DNA of 64,000 bases, from positions 1,116,001 to 1,180,000 of the forward strand of contig NZ_JAAUVN010000001.1 in assembly GCF_012030425.1 (NCBI RefSeq), in the 5' to 3' direction. The notes beneath the pieces were generated by a model. It saw only the letters and a list, made by a program, of their open reading frames with translations, was not told the origin of the DNA and made no database searches. Both the position numbers and the translations under genes were made by a program. Of the stretch, positions 10,240 through 19,338 are shown one piece after another; the first letter of the stretch is position 1; each line of letters begins with the position of its first letter. The DNA comes from Sphingobacterium sp. B16(2022) (GTDB lineage Bacteria; Bacteroidota; Bacteroidia; Sphingobacteriales; Sphingobacteriaceae).

Positions 10240-11898
10240 CTATCTCTTTATTGTTTTGCTATATATTGACCAGTTTTCATTCCGGTAAAAAATACATCCC
10301 CCTAGAAAAGTTCCTTCCAGAGCCCTGTAACCGTGCATTCCACCACCTCCAAATCCAGAAGCTTCTCCAACAGCAAATAATCCCGGCATGACATGACCTT
10401 CCGCGTCAAGCACTTGACCATTTAGATTGGTTTCAATGCCACCTAGCGTTTTTCGAGTCAGAATATTCAGACGTACAGCGATCAATGGACCATTTTTAGG
10501 ATCTAGAATTTTATGTGGTTTTGCAGTTCTGGCAAGTTTATCGCCGAGATATTTTCGCGTATGCTGGATGTAGTTGATCTGTATGTCCTTGCTAAATTTA
10601 TTGTCAAGTTGACGGTCCCGGTCCTGAATCTGTTTTTTTATCGTATTATAGTCGAGCAGTTCGTTTCCTGCTTTCTGATTCATTTTTGTCACCAATTCCT
10701 CCAGATTTGTTGCGACAATAAAATCATCGCCATGAGTTTTAAAAGCTTCCACAGGCGCTGTAGCAGCTTTCCCAAAAAGTCTGCTCAGAATGAGTCGATA
10801 ATCTTTATTGGTCAGGTCTGGATTTTGCTCAGAACCAGAGAGTGCAAATTCTTTTTTAATAATTTTTTGAGTGAGAATAAACCACGAATAATCGTATCCC
10901 GTAGCTTGTATAAATTTCAACGTACCGAGCGTATCAAAGCCAGGAAAGAAAGGAGCGGGGAGCCGATTGCCCGTTGCATCGAGCCAAATTGAAGATGGCC
11001 CCGGTAGAATACGAATTCCGTGGTTCGACCAGATGGGATTCCAGTTTTTTAGACCTTCAGTATAATGCCACATCCTGTCTTTGTTGATGACGTGTGCGCC
11101 AGTCTGTTCCGCGATTTCAATCATCTTGCCATCCACATAATCTGGAACTCCACATACCATATGTTGAGGTGGAGAGCCCAGTCGAATCGGCCAGTTTTTT
11201 TTCACAAGTTACAGATTGGCTCCAATTCCACCCGAAGCGATGACAATGTGTGCTCCACGAAAACAGAACTCACCGATACAATTTCTATTAGTTTTCTCAC
11301 CCCGTTTTTTATCATCAGCTTGAAGAATATCACCTTCGACACCGACAATAACTCCATTTTCGATCAATAACCGCGACACACGGTGTCGAAATTTGAACGT
11401 AAGCAAACCTTTTTCTTGAGCTTCATATGCTTTGTCAACAAAAGGCTTGACCACGCCAGTTCCTGTGCCCCATGTAATGTGGAATCTGGGTACAGAATTG
11501 CCATGTTCCGAAGCTGAACCAGCACCACGTTCAGCCCAGCCGACGATCGGAAAAAACTTCATTCCTAATTCCGAAACATAGTTGTATTTTTCTTCTGTTG
11601 CAAATTTAACATATTCAGAAGCCCATTTACGAGGCCAGAAATCTTCAGGACGATCAAACGAAGCCGTACCTTCCCAATCCTGATAAGCAAGTTGAAAAGA
11701 ATCTTTAATCCCCAAAATTCGTTGTTGTGGAGAGTTTACGAAGAAAAGACCTCCAAATGACCAATATGCTTGGCCACCCATATTCGTTTCAGTTTCCTGA
11801 TCTAAAATAAGCACCTTTTTACCGGCTTTCGTCGCTTCATATGCAGTAACGAGTCCTGATAATCCACTTCCAATGATAATTGTTGCATACTGTTCCAT
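10240..11898 (-). pseudogene. FAD-binding dehydrogenase (fumarate reductase/KsdD-like flavoprotein), disrupted
   Basis: This is a flavoprotein of about 550 residues split by an in-frame TAA at 11211-11209. Reading through gives GGIGANL-stop-LVKKNWP, where GAA (Glu) would fit the family. The N-terminal part carries the Rossmann dinucleotide motif (IIGSGLSGLVTAYEA) and the C-terminal part the FAD-closing motif (LFAVGEASGFGGGGMHGYRALEG). A second lesion lies at the A6 run 10287-10292 (plus strand). Removing one base restores a family-like end, GGCIFTGMKTGQYIAKQ, stopping at 10248, instead of the present aberrant tail ending at 10240. Such enzymes usually oxidise or reduce steroid-like or unsaturated acid substrates; the substrate here is unknown. 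Either gene decay or assembly errors could explain the lesions. Confidence 0.85.
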
Positions 11899-12040
11899 GT
11901 CAACATAATTTAGCTTTCTTGAAGTTAAGAAATTTTGAACAGTATGATCTTATTTTTTTAGAACTGTGTCAGTTATTGTGGTATAGCATAGAATTTTATA
12001 AATACCAGCGTCGTCCGCTTACCGGATAAATGATGAATTA

Positions 12041-12868
12041 TTAATGACCGTAAACCAATTCCTGTAGCAATTCCTGAAGGCGCTTTGTTAAAGGTCCTGC
12101 TGCTGGGCTAAACTCTTTATAACCCAATAAAGCAGTTACAGGAGTAATATTTTTAGTAGTTGAACTAATAAATGCCTCACTTGCCGATGCAATGTCCTCA
12201 ATGCTAATATTGCGGACTTCAACCACCATGATAGTTTTTGCCAATTCGATAATTTTTTTACGGGTAATACCTTGTAAAACATCTTCACCAGCAGTTAACA
12301 ATTTGCCATCTTGACTTATTAAAAAGAAGTTAGCACGCGGGCATTCCGATATCAAGCCGTTTTGTATGTAAACCACATCGTCAGCCCCCTGCGATTTAGC
12401 TGCCTTAAGTGCCTGTATACCCATCACATAATCGATAGATTTGACGAGACTAAATGGACGGTGATAGTGAAAAGGAAGTAGTTTCAGACCCTTACTTTCC
12501 AACACTAAATTTCTTTTTAAAGCTTGTTGACTGATAATTAAATTGGGCTCACCAATACTATACCCATCATTACTATATCCGCCGGTCAATAAAATTTTAA
12601 TACCAGAATCCGGAATCATATTTGCTTCCATCAAACTTTTTATTTGAGCTTTCAGTTCATCTCTGGAGTAATTTACAGGTAGATCCATCAGCTCAGCAGA
12701 TTGATAAAATCGATCTAGATTATCTTCTAGGAATACTGGAATACCGTGTACCGTTTTGAAAAAATCAAAAATACCGTAGCCGCGCACAAGAGCAAGATCC
12801 GTAATTGATAATTTTGCTTCGTTTTCAGGAATTAATTTTCCGTTGAAGATCAAATAGCCCATTTGCAT
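12041..12868 (-). CDS. Class IV aminotransferase (BCAT/D-alanine aminotransferase/ADC lyase fold)
   Basis: This 275-residue protein has the fold-type IV PLP-enzyme layout: an N-terminal domain (YLIFNGKLIP, LVRGYGIFDFFKT), the Schiff-base lysine in SLVKSIDYVMG (Lys143), and the pyridine-nitrogen glutamate in ISECPRANFF (Glu175). The phosphate-binding VLQGITRKKI and the C-terminal SSTTKNITPV also fit. Length is normal. The family covers branched-chain aminotransferase, D-amino-acid aminotransferase and aminodeoxychorismate lyase; motifs visible by eye do not decide among them. No pab or ilv genes are adjacent. It is transcribed toward the broken FAD dehydrogenase on the same strand with a gap of about 140 bases. 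Confidence 0.88.
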   Translation of the reverse strand: MQMGYLIFNGKLIPENEAKLSITDLALVRGYGIFDFFKTVHGIPVFLEDNLDRFYQSAELMDLPVNYSRDELKAQIKSLMEANMIPDSGIKILLTGGYSNDGYSIGEPNLIISQQALKRNLVLESKGLKLLPFHYHRPFSLVKSIDYVMGIQALKAAKSQGADDVVYIQNGLISECPRANFFLISQDGKLLTAGEDVLQGITRKKIIELAKTIMVVEVRNISIEDIASASEAFISSTTKNITPVTALLGYKEFSPAAGPLTKRLQELLQELVYGH

Positions 12869-13213
12869 ATACTTTTTTATATTGAATGTTTAGCGAACAC
12901 AAACCTATACAATCCTCCATTGAAAAACAAGTTCTAGCCACGTGTTTAATTTGAACTTTACCCGCAAAGTAACCTGTATTTGGTAAAGAATATCACCTTT
13001 AATTTAAGAGATTTAGCGCGAACTATATTGTTCATCATGCGCAATGGTCGTTTTCAAAAAAATCAAACTCATTCTTTTTTATTAATGATTTCAGATCAAA
13101 TTCACCATTTTCATAACTTTTTACAAGTCCCATTCTATGGTATTCGACGAGTAACAGTTCAGCGTTAAAATAGATGAGCTCGCAGATTATCTTTTAGCCG
13201 AGTTTATATATAC

Positions 13214-14242
13214 TTACAGCCCTAGATATGCATTGTAAGCTTCGATAAGCGCTTGTTTTTTTGTTTCGTCTTTTACAAACTTATAGATTGGAATTACACC
13301 ATCTTTTTTAAAAAAATCAACCAGGGTAGGAGCAGTCTTCGAAATATTATTCCATTCCTGAGAAACAATTTTTTCTCCGGTGTAATTCGTGACATCGATC
13401 ATCCAAAAATTGGGCGCTAGTTTATTTCCTCCAACCAGTTCAACAGCTAAATTCTGTTTTAATGGAGCGGCTTCTTTCGGTGTTTCTGTCCAAGTAGAAG
13501 GGGTGGGCATAAAATATTTATACATCGTTGGTATAAACCACTTTCTTCCATTAGACGCTTGATTATGACGATAGAGGTAATCCATTCGTTGTCCAACATC
13601 AATTTTCTTTAAAACATGTGTTCCATAAAGAGCTATTATTTCTTTGGCTGTTTTTGTCTCCAGATCATTTTTAAACGCTGAGGTTAGATACTTAGATTGA
13701 AATTCATTGAGATCCATTTCAAAGATTCCAAAAGTAGCATATACTAGTACTTGAGAAACCCCTTCATATTCATAATCTATTGATCTAAATGTTGTATCAT
13801 TCTTAAATGCTGATTTGAAAGTCTCTCTAAAAATATGTTTATATTTAGCAAGTTCCTCGCTGCTAAGCCCCGCTCTTTGCCCCATCGTCTGGATACATGT
13901 TTCTTTTTTTCCACTTATTTCTAATTTAGGACCACCGCTTGAACTGAAACTTTGAAAGATCGTTCCACCATCCTTGTCAAATGCTTCAACATCGATTACT
14001 TTGTTTCTAGTAGATGCAGGATGCGCATATTTACCCGTAATATCATAACCGTAGCCGAGCATATAATAGTTGTCTGTAAGATCCTTAGTTCTCCAATCTA
14101 TATGAGCAGTATTAGATAGATCTATACCTGTAAAATAAGGGTTGATTTTTTCTTCGTGAGTGATTAGATTATCTTCCTTTGCTTTATTACATGAAGCAAA
14201 TAGAAATAAACATAGCGCTATCAAGGGTAATTTATTTATCAT
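13214..14242 (-). CDS. MACPF-domain lipoprotein
   Basis: This is a 342-residue lipoprotein (signal with LFASC, lipidated Cys18). It contains the membrane attack complex/perforin signature YGTHVLKKIDVGQ at residues 206-218. The Bacteroidota-type N-terminal motif MLGYGYDITGKYA lies at 61-73, just before the MACPF core, and YEYEGVSQVLVYATFGIF supplies part of the core sheet. MACPF proteins oligomerise and insert into membranes. In Bacteroides, related secreted proteins (BSAPs) kill competing strains by binding surface glycans or porins. That role is plausible here but inferred. A TATCTTTG -7 element lies just upstream, and the gene is monocistronic. Confidence 0.85.
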   Translation of the reverse strand: MINKLPLIALCLFLFASCNKAKEDNLITHEEKINPYFTGIDLSNTAHIDWRTKDLTDNYYMLGYGYDITGKYAHPASTRNKVIDVEAFDKDGGTIFQSFSSSGGPKLEISGKKETCIQTMGQRAGLSSEELAKYKHIFRETFKSAFKNDTTFRSIDYEYEGVSQVLVYATFGIFEMDLNEFQSKYLTSAFKNDLETKTAKEIIALYGTHVLKKIDVGQRMDYLYRHNQASNGRKWFIPTMYKYFMPTPSTWTETPKEAAPLKQNLAVELVGGNKLAPNFWMIDVTNYTGEKIVSQEWNNISKTAPTLVDFFKKDGVIPIYKFVKDETKKQALIEAYNAYLGL

Positions 14243-14259
14243 GTTATTGATTTGAAATT

Positions 14260-14267
14260 CAAAGATA
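14260..14267 (-). promoter_or_regulatory. -7 element upstream of the MACPF gene
   Basis: On the minus strand the sequence reads TATCTTTG, an exact match to TAnnTTTG, 18 bases before the ATG. No clear TTG partner is seen at the expected distance. Confidence 0.35.
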
Positions 14268-14680
14268 AATAACTTCTTTACATTTTATGTTTTTTTTACG
14301 AATGATTTAATTAGTTATCGCTACTTGGAAATCGATATTCAGATTTTGATCATGACTTTACGAAATACTAGGGTTAGTTTTTTAACAATTTGATCTATCT
14401 TATGCTGCTAAGCACTAATTTTTTACATATCGGTATAAAATAAGACAAAGATTCAACGATAGGGAATTTATGGCAGGATGAATTTAGTAGTATGATTAGT
14501 TTTTGACGTAAAGTACTATATACTATTATAAGGTAAAGATGAAATCATCAGATCAGTTGCTGCACTTCTTTTTTTAATTTCGTATCCTTTGAATCGAGGA
14601 CGTTTTAATTTTTTACGTTTAAGTGTCATTAGTTTTTTTAGATTTACCGCCCCGATGTATTAGAAACAAAGCGAAGGATT
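14268..14680. other. Intergenic region between divergent MACPF and AraC genes
   Basis: About 400 AT-rich bases separate the two divergent genes and should hold both sets of control sites. I see no gene, long repeat or convincing structured RNA. The AraC regulator has only a TTG start candidate, so its true 5' end may lie slightly differently. Confidence 0.4.
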
Positions 14681-15556
14681 TTGAAGAAGTTAAAAATAAA
14701 AGATAATCAGCAAAAGAAGGAAGACCAGGATCTGTCTTTTAGAGTGTTTGATTTAACCAAAGAAAATTTGAATCAATATACAATAGCGCATAAAAAGGAT
14801 CATTTTTGCATCTATGTGATTGAAGATGGTACCATGCAAATGAGTGTAGAAGATAAAATCCATAAACTAAAAGCAGGTAAGATTGCCGTGATATTTCCAG
14901 AGCAGGTGAGTTTAATCGCAAATCAAAGTATAGATCTAAAAGGTAAGATCATCCTATTTGAAGAAATATTATTCTGTTCCGATATTTTGAAAAATGAATT
15001 GAGTACATACAATGTTAACCTTTCCACCCAGCTCAATTGCACGATGCTTGCCGCAGCAGATTTTCAGCGGAGTCTCGGGATGATCAATATTATTCAAGAT
15101 GTTTATCAGAACCCCTCTCTAGTTAAAAAGGAGCAAGCCAGATTTTATATTAAAATTTTACTACTCGGATTAATTGAATCTGTCCATGGTTTACATCCCA
15201 TAATGTATCAGGAAACTAGCGATAAGCCCATTTATATCAAGTACAAGAAATTGTTGAATATACACTACAAACAACATCGTACAGTTCAGTACTATGCGGC
15301 GGAACTGATGATAACGACAAAAAAATTAAATGCCATCACCAAAAAACATTGCGGTGAAACAGCTATTCAAACTATTCATCATCGTATTTTAATGGAAATT
15401 AAAAGGCAATTGATGTTTTCCGATCTAGCACACAAAGAGATAGCTTTTGATCTAGGGTTTAATTCGCCATCAGCATTGAACAAGTTTGTGCGCTCCAAAT
15501 TAAAAGAAACACCTACACAGCTGCAGCAGGAACTGTCGCAAATTTATAACGGATAA
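14681..15556 (+). CDS. AraC-family transcriptional regulator
   Basis: This 291-residue protein has a cupin-like N-terminal sensor domain (FCIYVIEDGTMQMSVEDKIH, LKAGKIAVIFPEQ) and a C-terminal double HTH. The HTH includes VQYYAAELMITTKKLNAITK and the second-helix motif EIAFDLGFNSPSALNKFVR. The start is the TTG at 14681, preceded by AAGCGAAGGA, which is a reasonable ribosome site. The iron-dependent alcohol dehydrogenase begins 65 bases after its stop on the same strand. AraC proteins of this layout often activate an adjacent dehydrogenase gene, so it is the likely target (inference). Confidence 0.88.
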   Translation: MKKLKIKDNQQKKEDQDLSFRVFDLTKENLNQYTIAHKKDHFCIYVIEDGTMQMSVEDKIHKLKAGKIAVIFPEQVSLIANQSIDLKGKIILFEEILFCSDILKNELSTYNVNLSTQLNCTMLAAADFQRSLGMINIIQDVYQNPSLVKKEQARFYIKILLLGLIESVHGLHPIMYQETSDKPIYIKYKKLLNIHYKQHRTVQYYAAELMITTKKLNAITKKHCGETAIQTIHHRILMEIKRQLMFSDLAHKEIAFDLGFNSPSALNKFVRSKLKETPTQLQQELSQIYNG

Positions 15557-15621
15557 TCCCATTTGTATAACAGTGGTAATTCCTGCTCATGTACTTTTGT
15601 CAAGTACAAAAAAATATAAAC

Positions 15622-16788
15622 ATGAGTAAATTATTTATTGCAGGTGAGGTTTTCCATGGTGCTGGAAGTCTTGAAGAGCTGAAAAATATCAAAGGTCAAA
15701 AAGCTGTAATCGTAACCGGTGGCAGCTCGATGAAAAAAAGTGGTACTTTGGATAGAGCCATTTCATTTCTTGCAGAAGCAGGGGTAGAAGTAAGTGTTTT
15801 CGAGGGCGTTGAAGAAGATCCTTCTTCAACAACTTGTTTAAAGGGAGCAGCGGAGATTCAAGCATTTAAACCCGACTGGATTATCGGATTGGGAGGCTGT
15901 TCTGCTATTGATGCAGCTAAGATGATGTGGGTTTTTTACGAATATCCTGATATTGATTTTGATAGTATTATAAAACCTTTTACAGTTCCGGTTTTAAGAA
16001 ATAAGGCCAAATTCATAGCGATTCCCTCAACAAGCGGTACAGGAACAGAAACAACAGGCCTTGCTGTGATTACAGATCGTGAGAAAGGTGTCAAATATCC
16101 GGTTGTTTCTTACGAACTTACACCAGATATTGCTATTGTTGACGGAGAAATCTGCGCGTCTATGCCTGCCCATGTGACAGCAAATACAGGTCTTGATGTA
16201 TTGACCCACTGTGTTGAAGCTTATGTTTCCAACATTGAAAACAATTATGCTGATGCATTATCAAAAGGCGGTTTAGCGCTTGTATTTGATAATCTTAGCG
16301 AAGTTGTCGTTCATCCGGATAACATTACAGCACGTCAAAATATGCATGATGCCTCATTTATGGCCGGTTTGGCTTTCAATAACGCTTGGTTAGGAATTGT
16401 ACACTCGCTATCACATCAGGTAGGAGCATTATATGGAATACCTCATGGAGCTTCCAATGCGATTTTTCTGCCCAATGTAATCCGCTATAATGCCCAAGTA
16501 ACTACACGTTATCCAGATTTAGCGAAAATAGTAGGTGAAGAGACAGCAGAAGGATTAGCACAAGCTATTGAACGTTTACGCTCTGAAGTGAATAACAAAG
16601 CTTCCATCAAAGATTTTGGTATTTCAAAAGAACTTTGGGAGAAAAATTTGGATTTTATTGCTCAAAATGCACTGGTAGATCCATGTACAGGATTCAATCC
16701 ACGTCTTCCTTCTTTAGAAGAATTGAAGGCAATTTATAATGCTTGTTACGAGGGAGTTGTGTTTTTGGAAGAAGTTGTAAATGCTTAA
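15622..16788 (+). CDS. Iron-containing (group III) alcohol dehydrogenase
   Basis: This 388-residue NAD(P)-dependent dehydrogenase starts at ATG 15622 (MSKLFIAGEVFHGAG), which fits the family N-terminus better than the longer frame from 15589. The dinucleotide site shows GGCSAIDAAKM, and SGTGTETTG contacts the cofactor. Metal ligands are visible in order: Asp/His in TGLDVLTHCVEA, then His in GIVHSLSHQVG and GIPHGASNA. The family oxidises or reduces primary alcohols, aldehydes or lactaldehyde; the substrate cannot be read from the sequence. It lies directly behind an AraC regulator and ends before two inverted repeats, so it is probably the last gene of its transcript. Confidence 0.92.
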   Translation: MSKLFIAGEVFHGAGSLEELKNIKGQKAVIVTGGSSMKKSGTLDRAISFLAEAGVEVSVFEGVEEDPSSTTCLKGAAEIQAFKPDWIIGLGGCSAIDAAKMMWVFYEYPDIDFDSIIKPFTVPVLRNKAKFIAIPSTSGTGTETTGLAVITDREKGVKYPVVSYELTPDIAIVDGEICASMPAHVTANTGLDVLTHCVEAYVSNIENNYADALSKGGLALVFDNLSEVVVHPDNITARQNMHDASFMAGLAFNNAWLGIVHSLSHQVGALYGIPHGASNAIFLPNVIRYNAQVTTRYPDLAKIVGEETAEGLAQAIERLRSEVNNKASIKDFGISKELWEKNLDFIAQNALVDPCTGFNPRLPSLEELKAIYNACYEGVVFLEEVVNA

Positions 16789-16798
16789 TACGATCAGC

Positions 16799-16878
16799 AT
16801 TCTTTACAATAGTTTTGCATACAGGCAGAACCATTGTAAAGAATTTAAAAAACAGGGAGTTTATATGATTCCCTGTTT
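16799..16878 (+). terminator. Two consecutive inverted repeats after the alcohol dehydrogenase gene
   Basis: The first is a 12-bp stem (ATTCTTTACAAT at 16799-16810 with its complement at 16833-16844). The second is AAACAGGGA at 16850-16858 paired with TCCCTGTTT at 16870-16878, followed by a T-rich stretch. The second hairpin is the better terminator, and both sit between convergent genes. Confidence 0.65.
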
Positions 16879-16931
16879 ATTTTCTTAAACGCAGAAGAGA
16901 TGGAATTTAAGAAGCAGTTTGTAATACGAGT

Positions 16932-17810
16932 TCATGAAATCGTAGTCACTTCATAAAGAGCATTTTTAAACTCACTGGGAGTTTGGTTTTTAATCGTCTT
17001 AAAGACTCTATTGAAATTTGATAAGCTATTGAAACCACAATCGTAAGCAACTCTATGTATTGAAAGTTGATTTTCTACAATTAATTTGCATGCCTGCATG
17101 ATGCGTACTTCATTGACAAATTGCACAAATGTTTTTTGAGTTTGAGTTTTGAAATAACGACAGAAAGCATTTTTGCTTAAATTCATTGCTAGAGCGATTT
17201 CCTCTAAACTGATTTCTCTCGAATAATTGGTCAGTACATATTGAACTATCTTATCAATTTTTAGAGCGTTGTTAGGAAAGTGAATATTTGAGTATTCAAT
17301 GTGACATAAAACATTTTTGTCCGATGCATCTTGTAGTTTTTCGATGATTTGCAGAAATATAATTATTCTTTTCAATCCTTGAGCATCCAGAAGCTTGTAC
17401 AATAATTTTTTGATCTGCTCTTTGCATTTTCCTTCATAGCGTATCCCCCTTTTAGATAGAAGCAGAAATGCCTGTAATTTCTCAGTATCATGAAATGATG
17501 ATAAGATTTCCACTAAACGGTCCGGATCAAAAAACAAGGCAATAGAATGAGCATGATGTTCCTTCTCCGATTCAATAACATCAGTAAACCATACATGAGG
17601 GAGCTCCGTCCCAGTTAAGGTGAGGTCTTCACTTATAAAATAATCGAAATGATCACCAATTAAACGTTTACCTTGGCTCTGCACAATATAAGTCAATTGA
17701 CATTCTTTATGAAAATGATAATCGGTAGAGAATGCTTGCTGCTGTGTTACCCGTACTGCAAACAAATCTTCCCCCACCGTTTCCATTACTTTTGCAAAAA
17801 TGGGTTTCAT
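16932..17810 (-). CDS. AraC-family transcriptional regulator with cupin sensor
   Basis: This is a 292-residue regulator. The N-terminal cupin has histidines typical of the fold (FSTDYHFHKECQLTYIV, ELPHVWF). The C-terminal AraC HTH pair includes ISLEEIALAMNLSKNAFCRYFK and IHRVAYDCGFNSLSNFNRVFK, ending with the usual QTPSEFK. Both length and order are normal for the family. It converges on the alcohol dehydrogenase gene and has no same-strand neighbour close by, so its target is not obvious. Regulators of this cupin type usually respond to sugars or sugar acids, which is family knowledge only. Confidence 0.9.
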   Translation of the reverse strand: MKPIFAKVMETVGEDLFAVRVTQQQAFSTDYHFHKECQLTYIVQSQGKRLIGDHFDYFISEDLTLTGTELPHVWFTDVIESEKEHHAHSIALFFDPDRLVEILSSFHDTEKLQAFLLLSKRGIRYEGKCKEQIKKLLYKLLDAQGLKRIIIFLQIIEKLQDASDKNVLCHIEYSNIHFPNNALKIDKIVQYVLTNYSREISLEEIALAMNLSKNAFCRYFKTQTQKTFVQFVNEVRIMQACKLIVENQLSIHRVAYDCGFNSLSNFNRVFKTIKNQTPSEFKNALYEVTTIS

Positions 17811-18319
17811 AACAAGGTTGTGTGTTTTTTCAATATAAAAAAATAAGAAATCATTACAGCGAGATTTTTATTGTGACTTACAAGATCGAACAGGTAAAAT
17901 TTTCGTAATGTGAATGAACAAGATACGCGCGAGCAAGCACAACGATCGTACTACATCTATGTAAGAATTCTCTTATGTGAAAATCATCAAAAAAAATTAT
18001 CCTTACTACTGCTAATTTGATTTATTCTAATGTTTTTTTGCAATGCACTATAGAATCTCACCACATAGTTTTTAAACCGGGAAATATATTTTTGCACTAT
18101 TAATATTATTTTAAAAAAATGATGCCTATCTTAAGACTGTAAACCACAATTACAATTTAAGAAACACGGTTAGGAGAAGAAAGGTTATCATTGATCATAA
18201 TTGTAGGTGTCTTTTTCGACGAAAGATAATTACTTTGAATGGATCTGTTATTTTTTCTAAAAGATGTAGAGCACTATACTGATAAACTAAATTGATAGAA
18301 CAGCCCAAATTATAACATT
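17811..18319. other. Intergenic region, about 510 bases
   Basis: No convincing gene is present. A TATTTTTG element near 18087-18094 on the plus strand could be a -7 box for the small membrane-protein gene at 18320 or for an untranslated RNA. I found no clear hairpin with a T-run and no recognisable structured RNA. Confidence 0.3.
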
Positions 18320-18508
18320 ATGAATAAATATTCGAAAATCATTATTATAGCTTATATTTTATTAGAAACCGTTAGTATAGTTCTATTTTCTATAGGAGAA
18401 ATAGGTTTACGAAGTTTTCTGCTATCAACAGCAGTGTGTGCGCTTGGGATATTCGCGCAGATATTAAGCACAAATAAAAAAAGAAAATTAAACGATATTA
18501 GACAGTAG
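18320..18508 (+). CDS. Small two-helix membrane protein
   Basis: This 62-residue protein has two hydrophobic segments (about residues 6-25 and 31-49), a short polar turn with GEIGLR, and a basic C-terminal tail (NKKRKL). It starts at an ATG and ends 22 bases before the end of the convergent GrpB-like gene. The composition is typical of genuine small membrane proteins, but there is no motif to name a family, so a chance reading frame cannot be excluded. Confidence 0.5.
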   Translation: MNKYSKIIIIAYILLETVSIVLFSIGEIGLRSFLLSTAVCALGIFAQILSTNKKRKLNDIRQ

Positions 18509-18530
18509 AATTGTATTCGATCTACATATG

Positions 18531-19127
18531 CTATAACTTCATAGCCTTATTTTGCAGTTCTATTTGTGATAAGACTTCTTGATCGAAACCTGACTTTTTC
18601 AAAATTTGAAGAATAAAGGCTGTTTTTCCTTCTACATAATGATCAATATCATCAGGATACTTTGCCGCTAGTTCGGTTTTTAATCGACCATAGTCTTGTG
18701 CTTCATTCAGATTTGCGCGGAGATAATCCCTTAACAATAAATGATTTTTTAAACTTTCACTATTTTCAACACAAACATATAAATGATGTTCATACCAGAG
18801 GTAGCCGGAACCATCCATAGGCGTTAATTGGTCATCTCTTTTAAAGGCCTCTCTTCCAGGAATACCCATTTCACCACAATAAGTATAACCTAGTTTTTTG
18901 AGTGTACTTTTGATCTCATCAAATTTTTCTTTATTGCTGATGATAATATCAATATCGATAATAGGTTTAGCGGAGAGACCAGGTACAGCGGTGCTGCCAA
19001 CATGTTCAATGCCGCGTATCAGCGTTTTCAAACAATTCTGGAAAACTGATTTAAGTTTTTCAAATTCAGTAGCCCAATTTACAGAATAGGGTACCACAAC
19101 GACCTTTTTTATCTTCTTATTTTCCAT
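18531..19127 (-). CDS. GrpB family protein (UPF0157, nucleotidyltransferase-like)
   Basis: The motif GIEHVGSTAVPGLSAKPIID (about residues 40-59) is the hallmark of the GrpB/UPF0157 family, which has a minimal nucleotidyltransferase fold. DPM-type downstream elements are also present (GYTYCGEMGIPGREAF, YEHHLYVC, LRDYLRANL, YG.LK.ELA). I chose the ATG at 19127 (MENKKIKK) over an upstream TTG that would add eight residues, because known members begin close to this point. The substrate is unknown, and some relatives are fused to CoaE. It is monocistronic. Confidence 0.88.
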   Translation of the reverse strand: MENKKIKKVVVVPYSVNWATEFEKLKSVFQNCLKTLIRGIEHVGSTAVPGLSAKPIIDIDIIISNKEKFDEIKSTLKKLGYTYCGEMGIPGREAFKRDDQLTPMDGSGYLWYEHHLYVCVENSESLKNHLLLRDYLRANLNEAQDYGRLKTELAAKYPDDIDHYVEGKTAFILQILKKSGFDQEVLSQIELQNKAMKL

Positions 19128-19338
19128 GCTTGGAGTCGGTTTGAATTCCAAAATTAAGGAATAAGTTTAAATTCATGTTATGCACGATCATCAAGACTTG
19201 TTTTTGTTCTTGTGCGGTCTTTATTTCCAGTTGCGATGCACATGATTGTTAATCATTTCATAAGCTTATGGTAATCCCTATTTAACACGCAACGTATAGC
19301 TTTGCCGCTAATCAATCTTATTTGTAAAGGCAAAACTC

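Noticed and set aside
10513..10992. A long plus-strand frame of 159 codons opposite the FAD dehydrogenase
   Set aside because: It is the antisense shadow of a clearly recognisable flavoprotein and has no protein-like composition.
12980..13168. A 62-codon plus-strand frame between the aminotransferase and MACPF genes
   Set aside because: No family signs, no ribosome site and no neighbour; the composition looks random.
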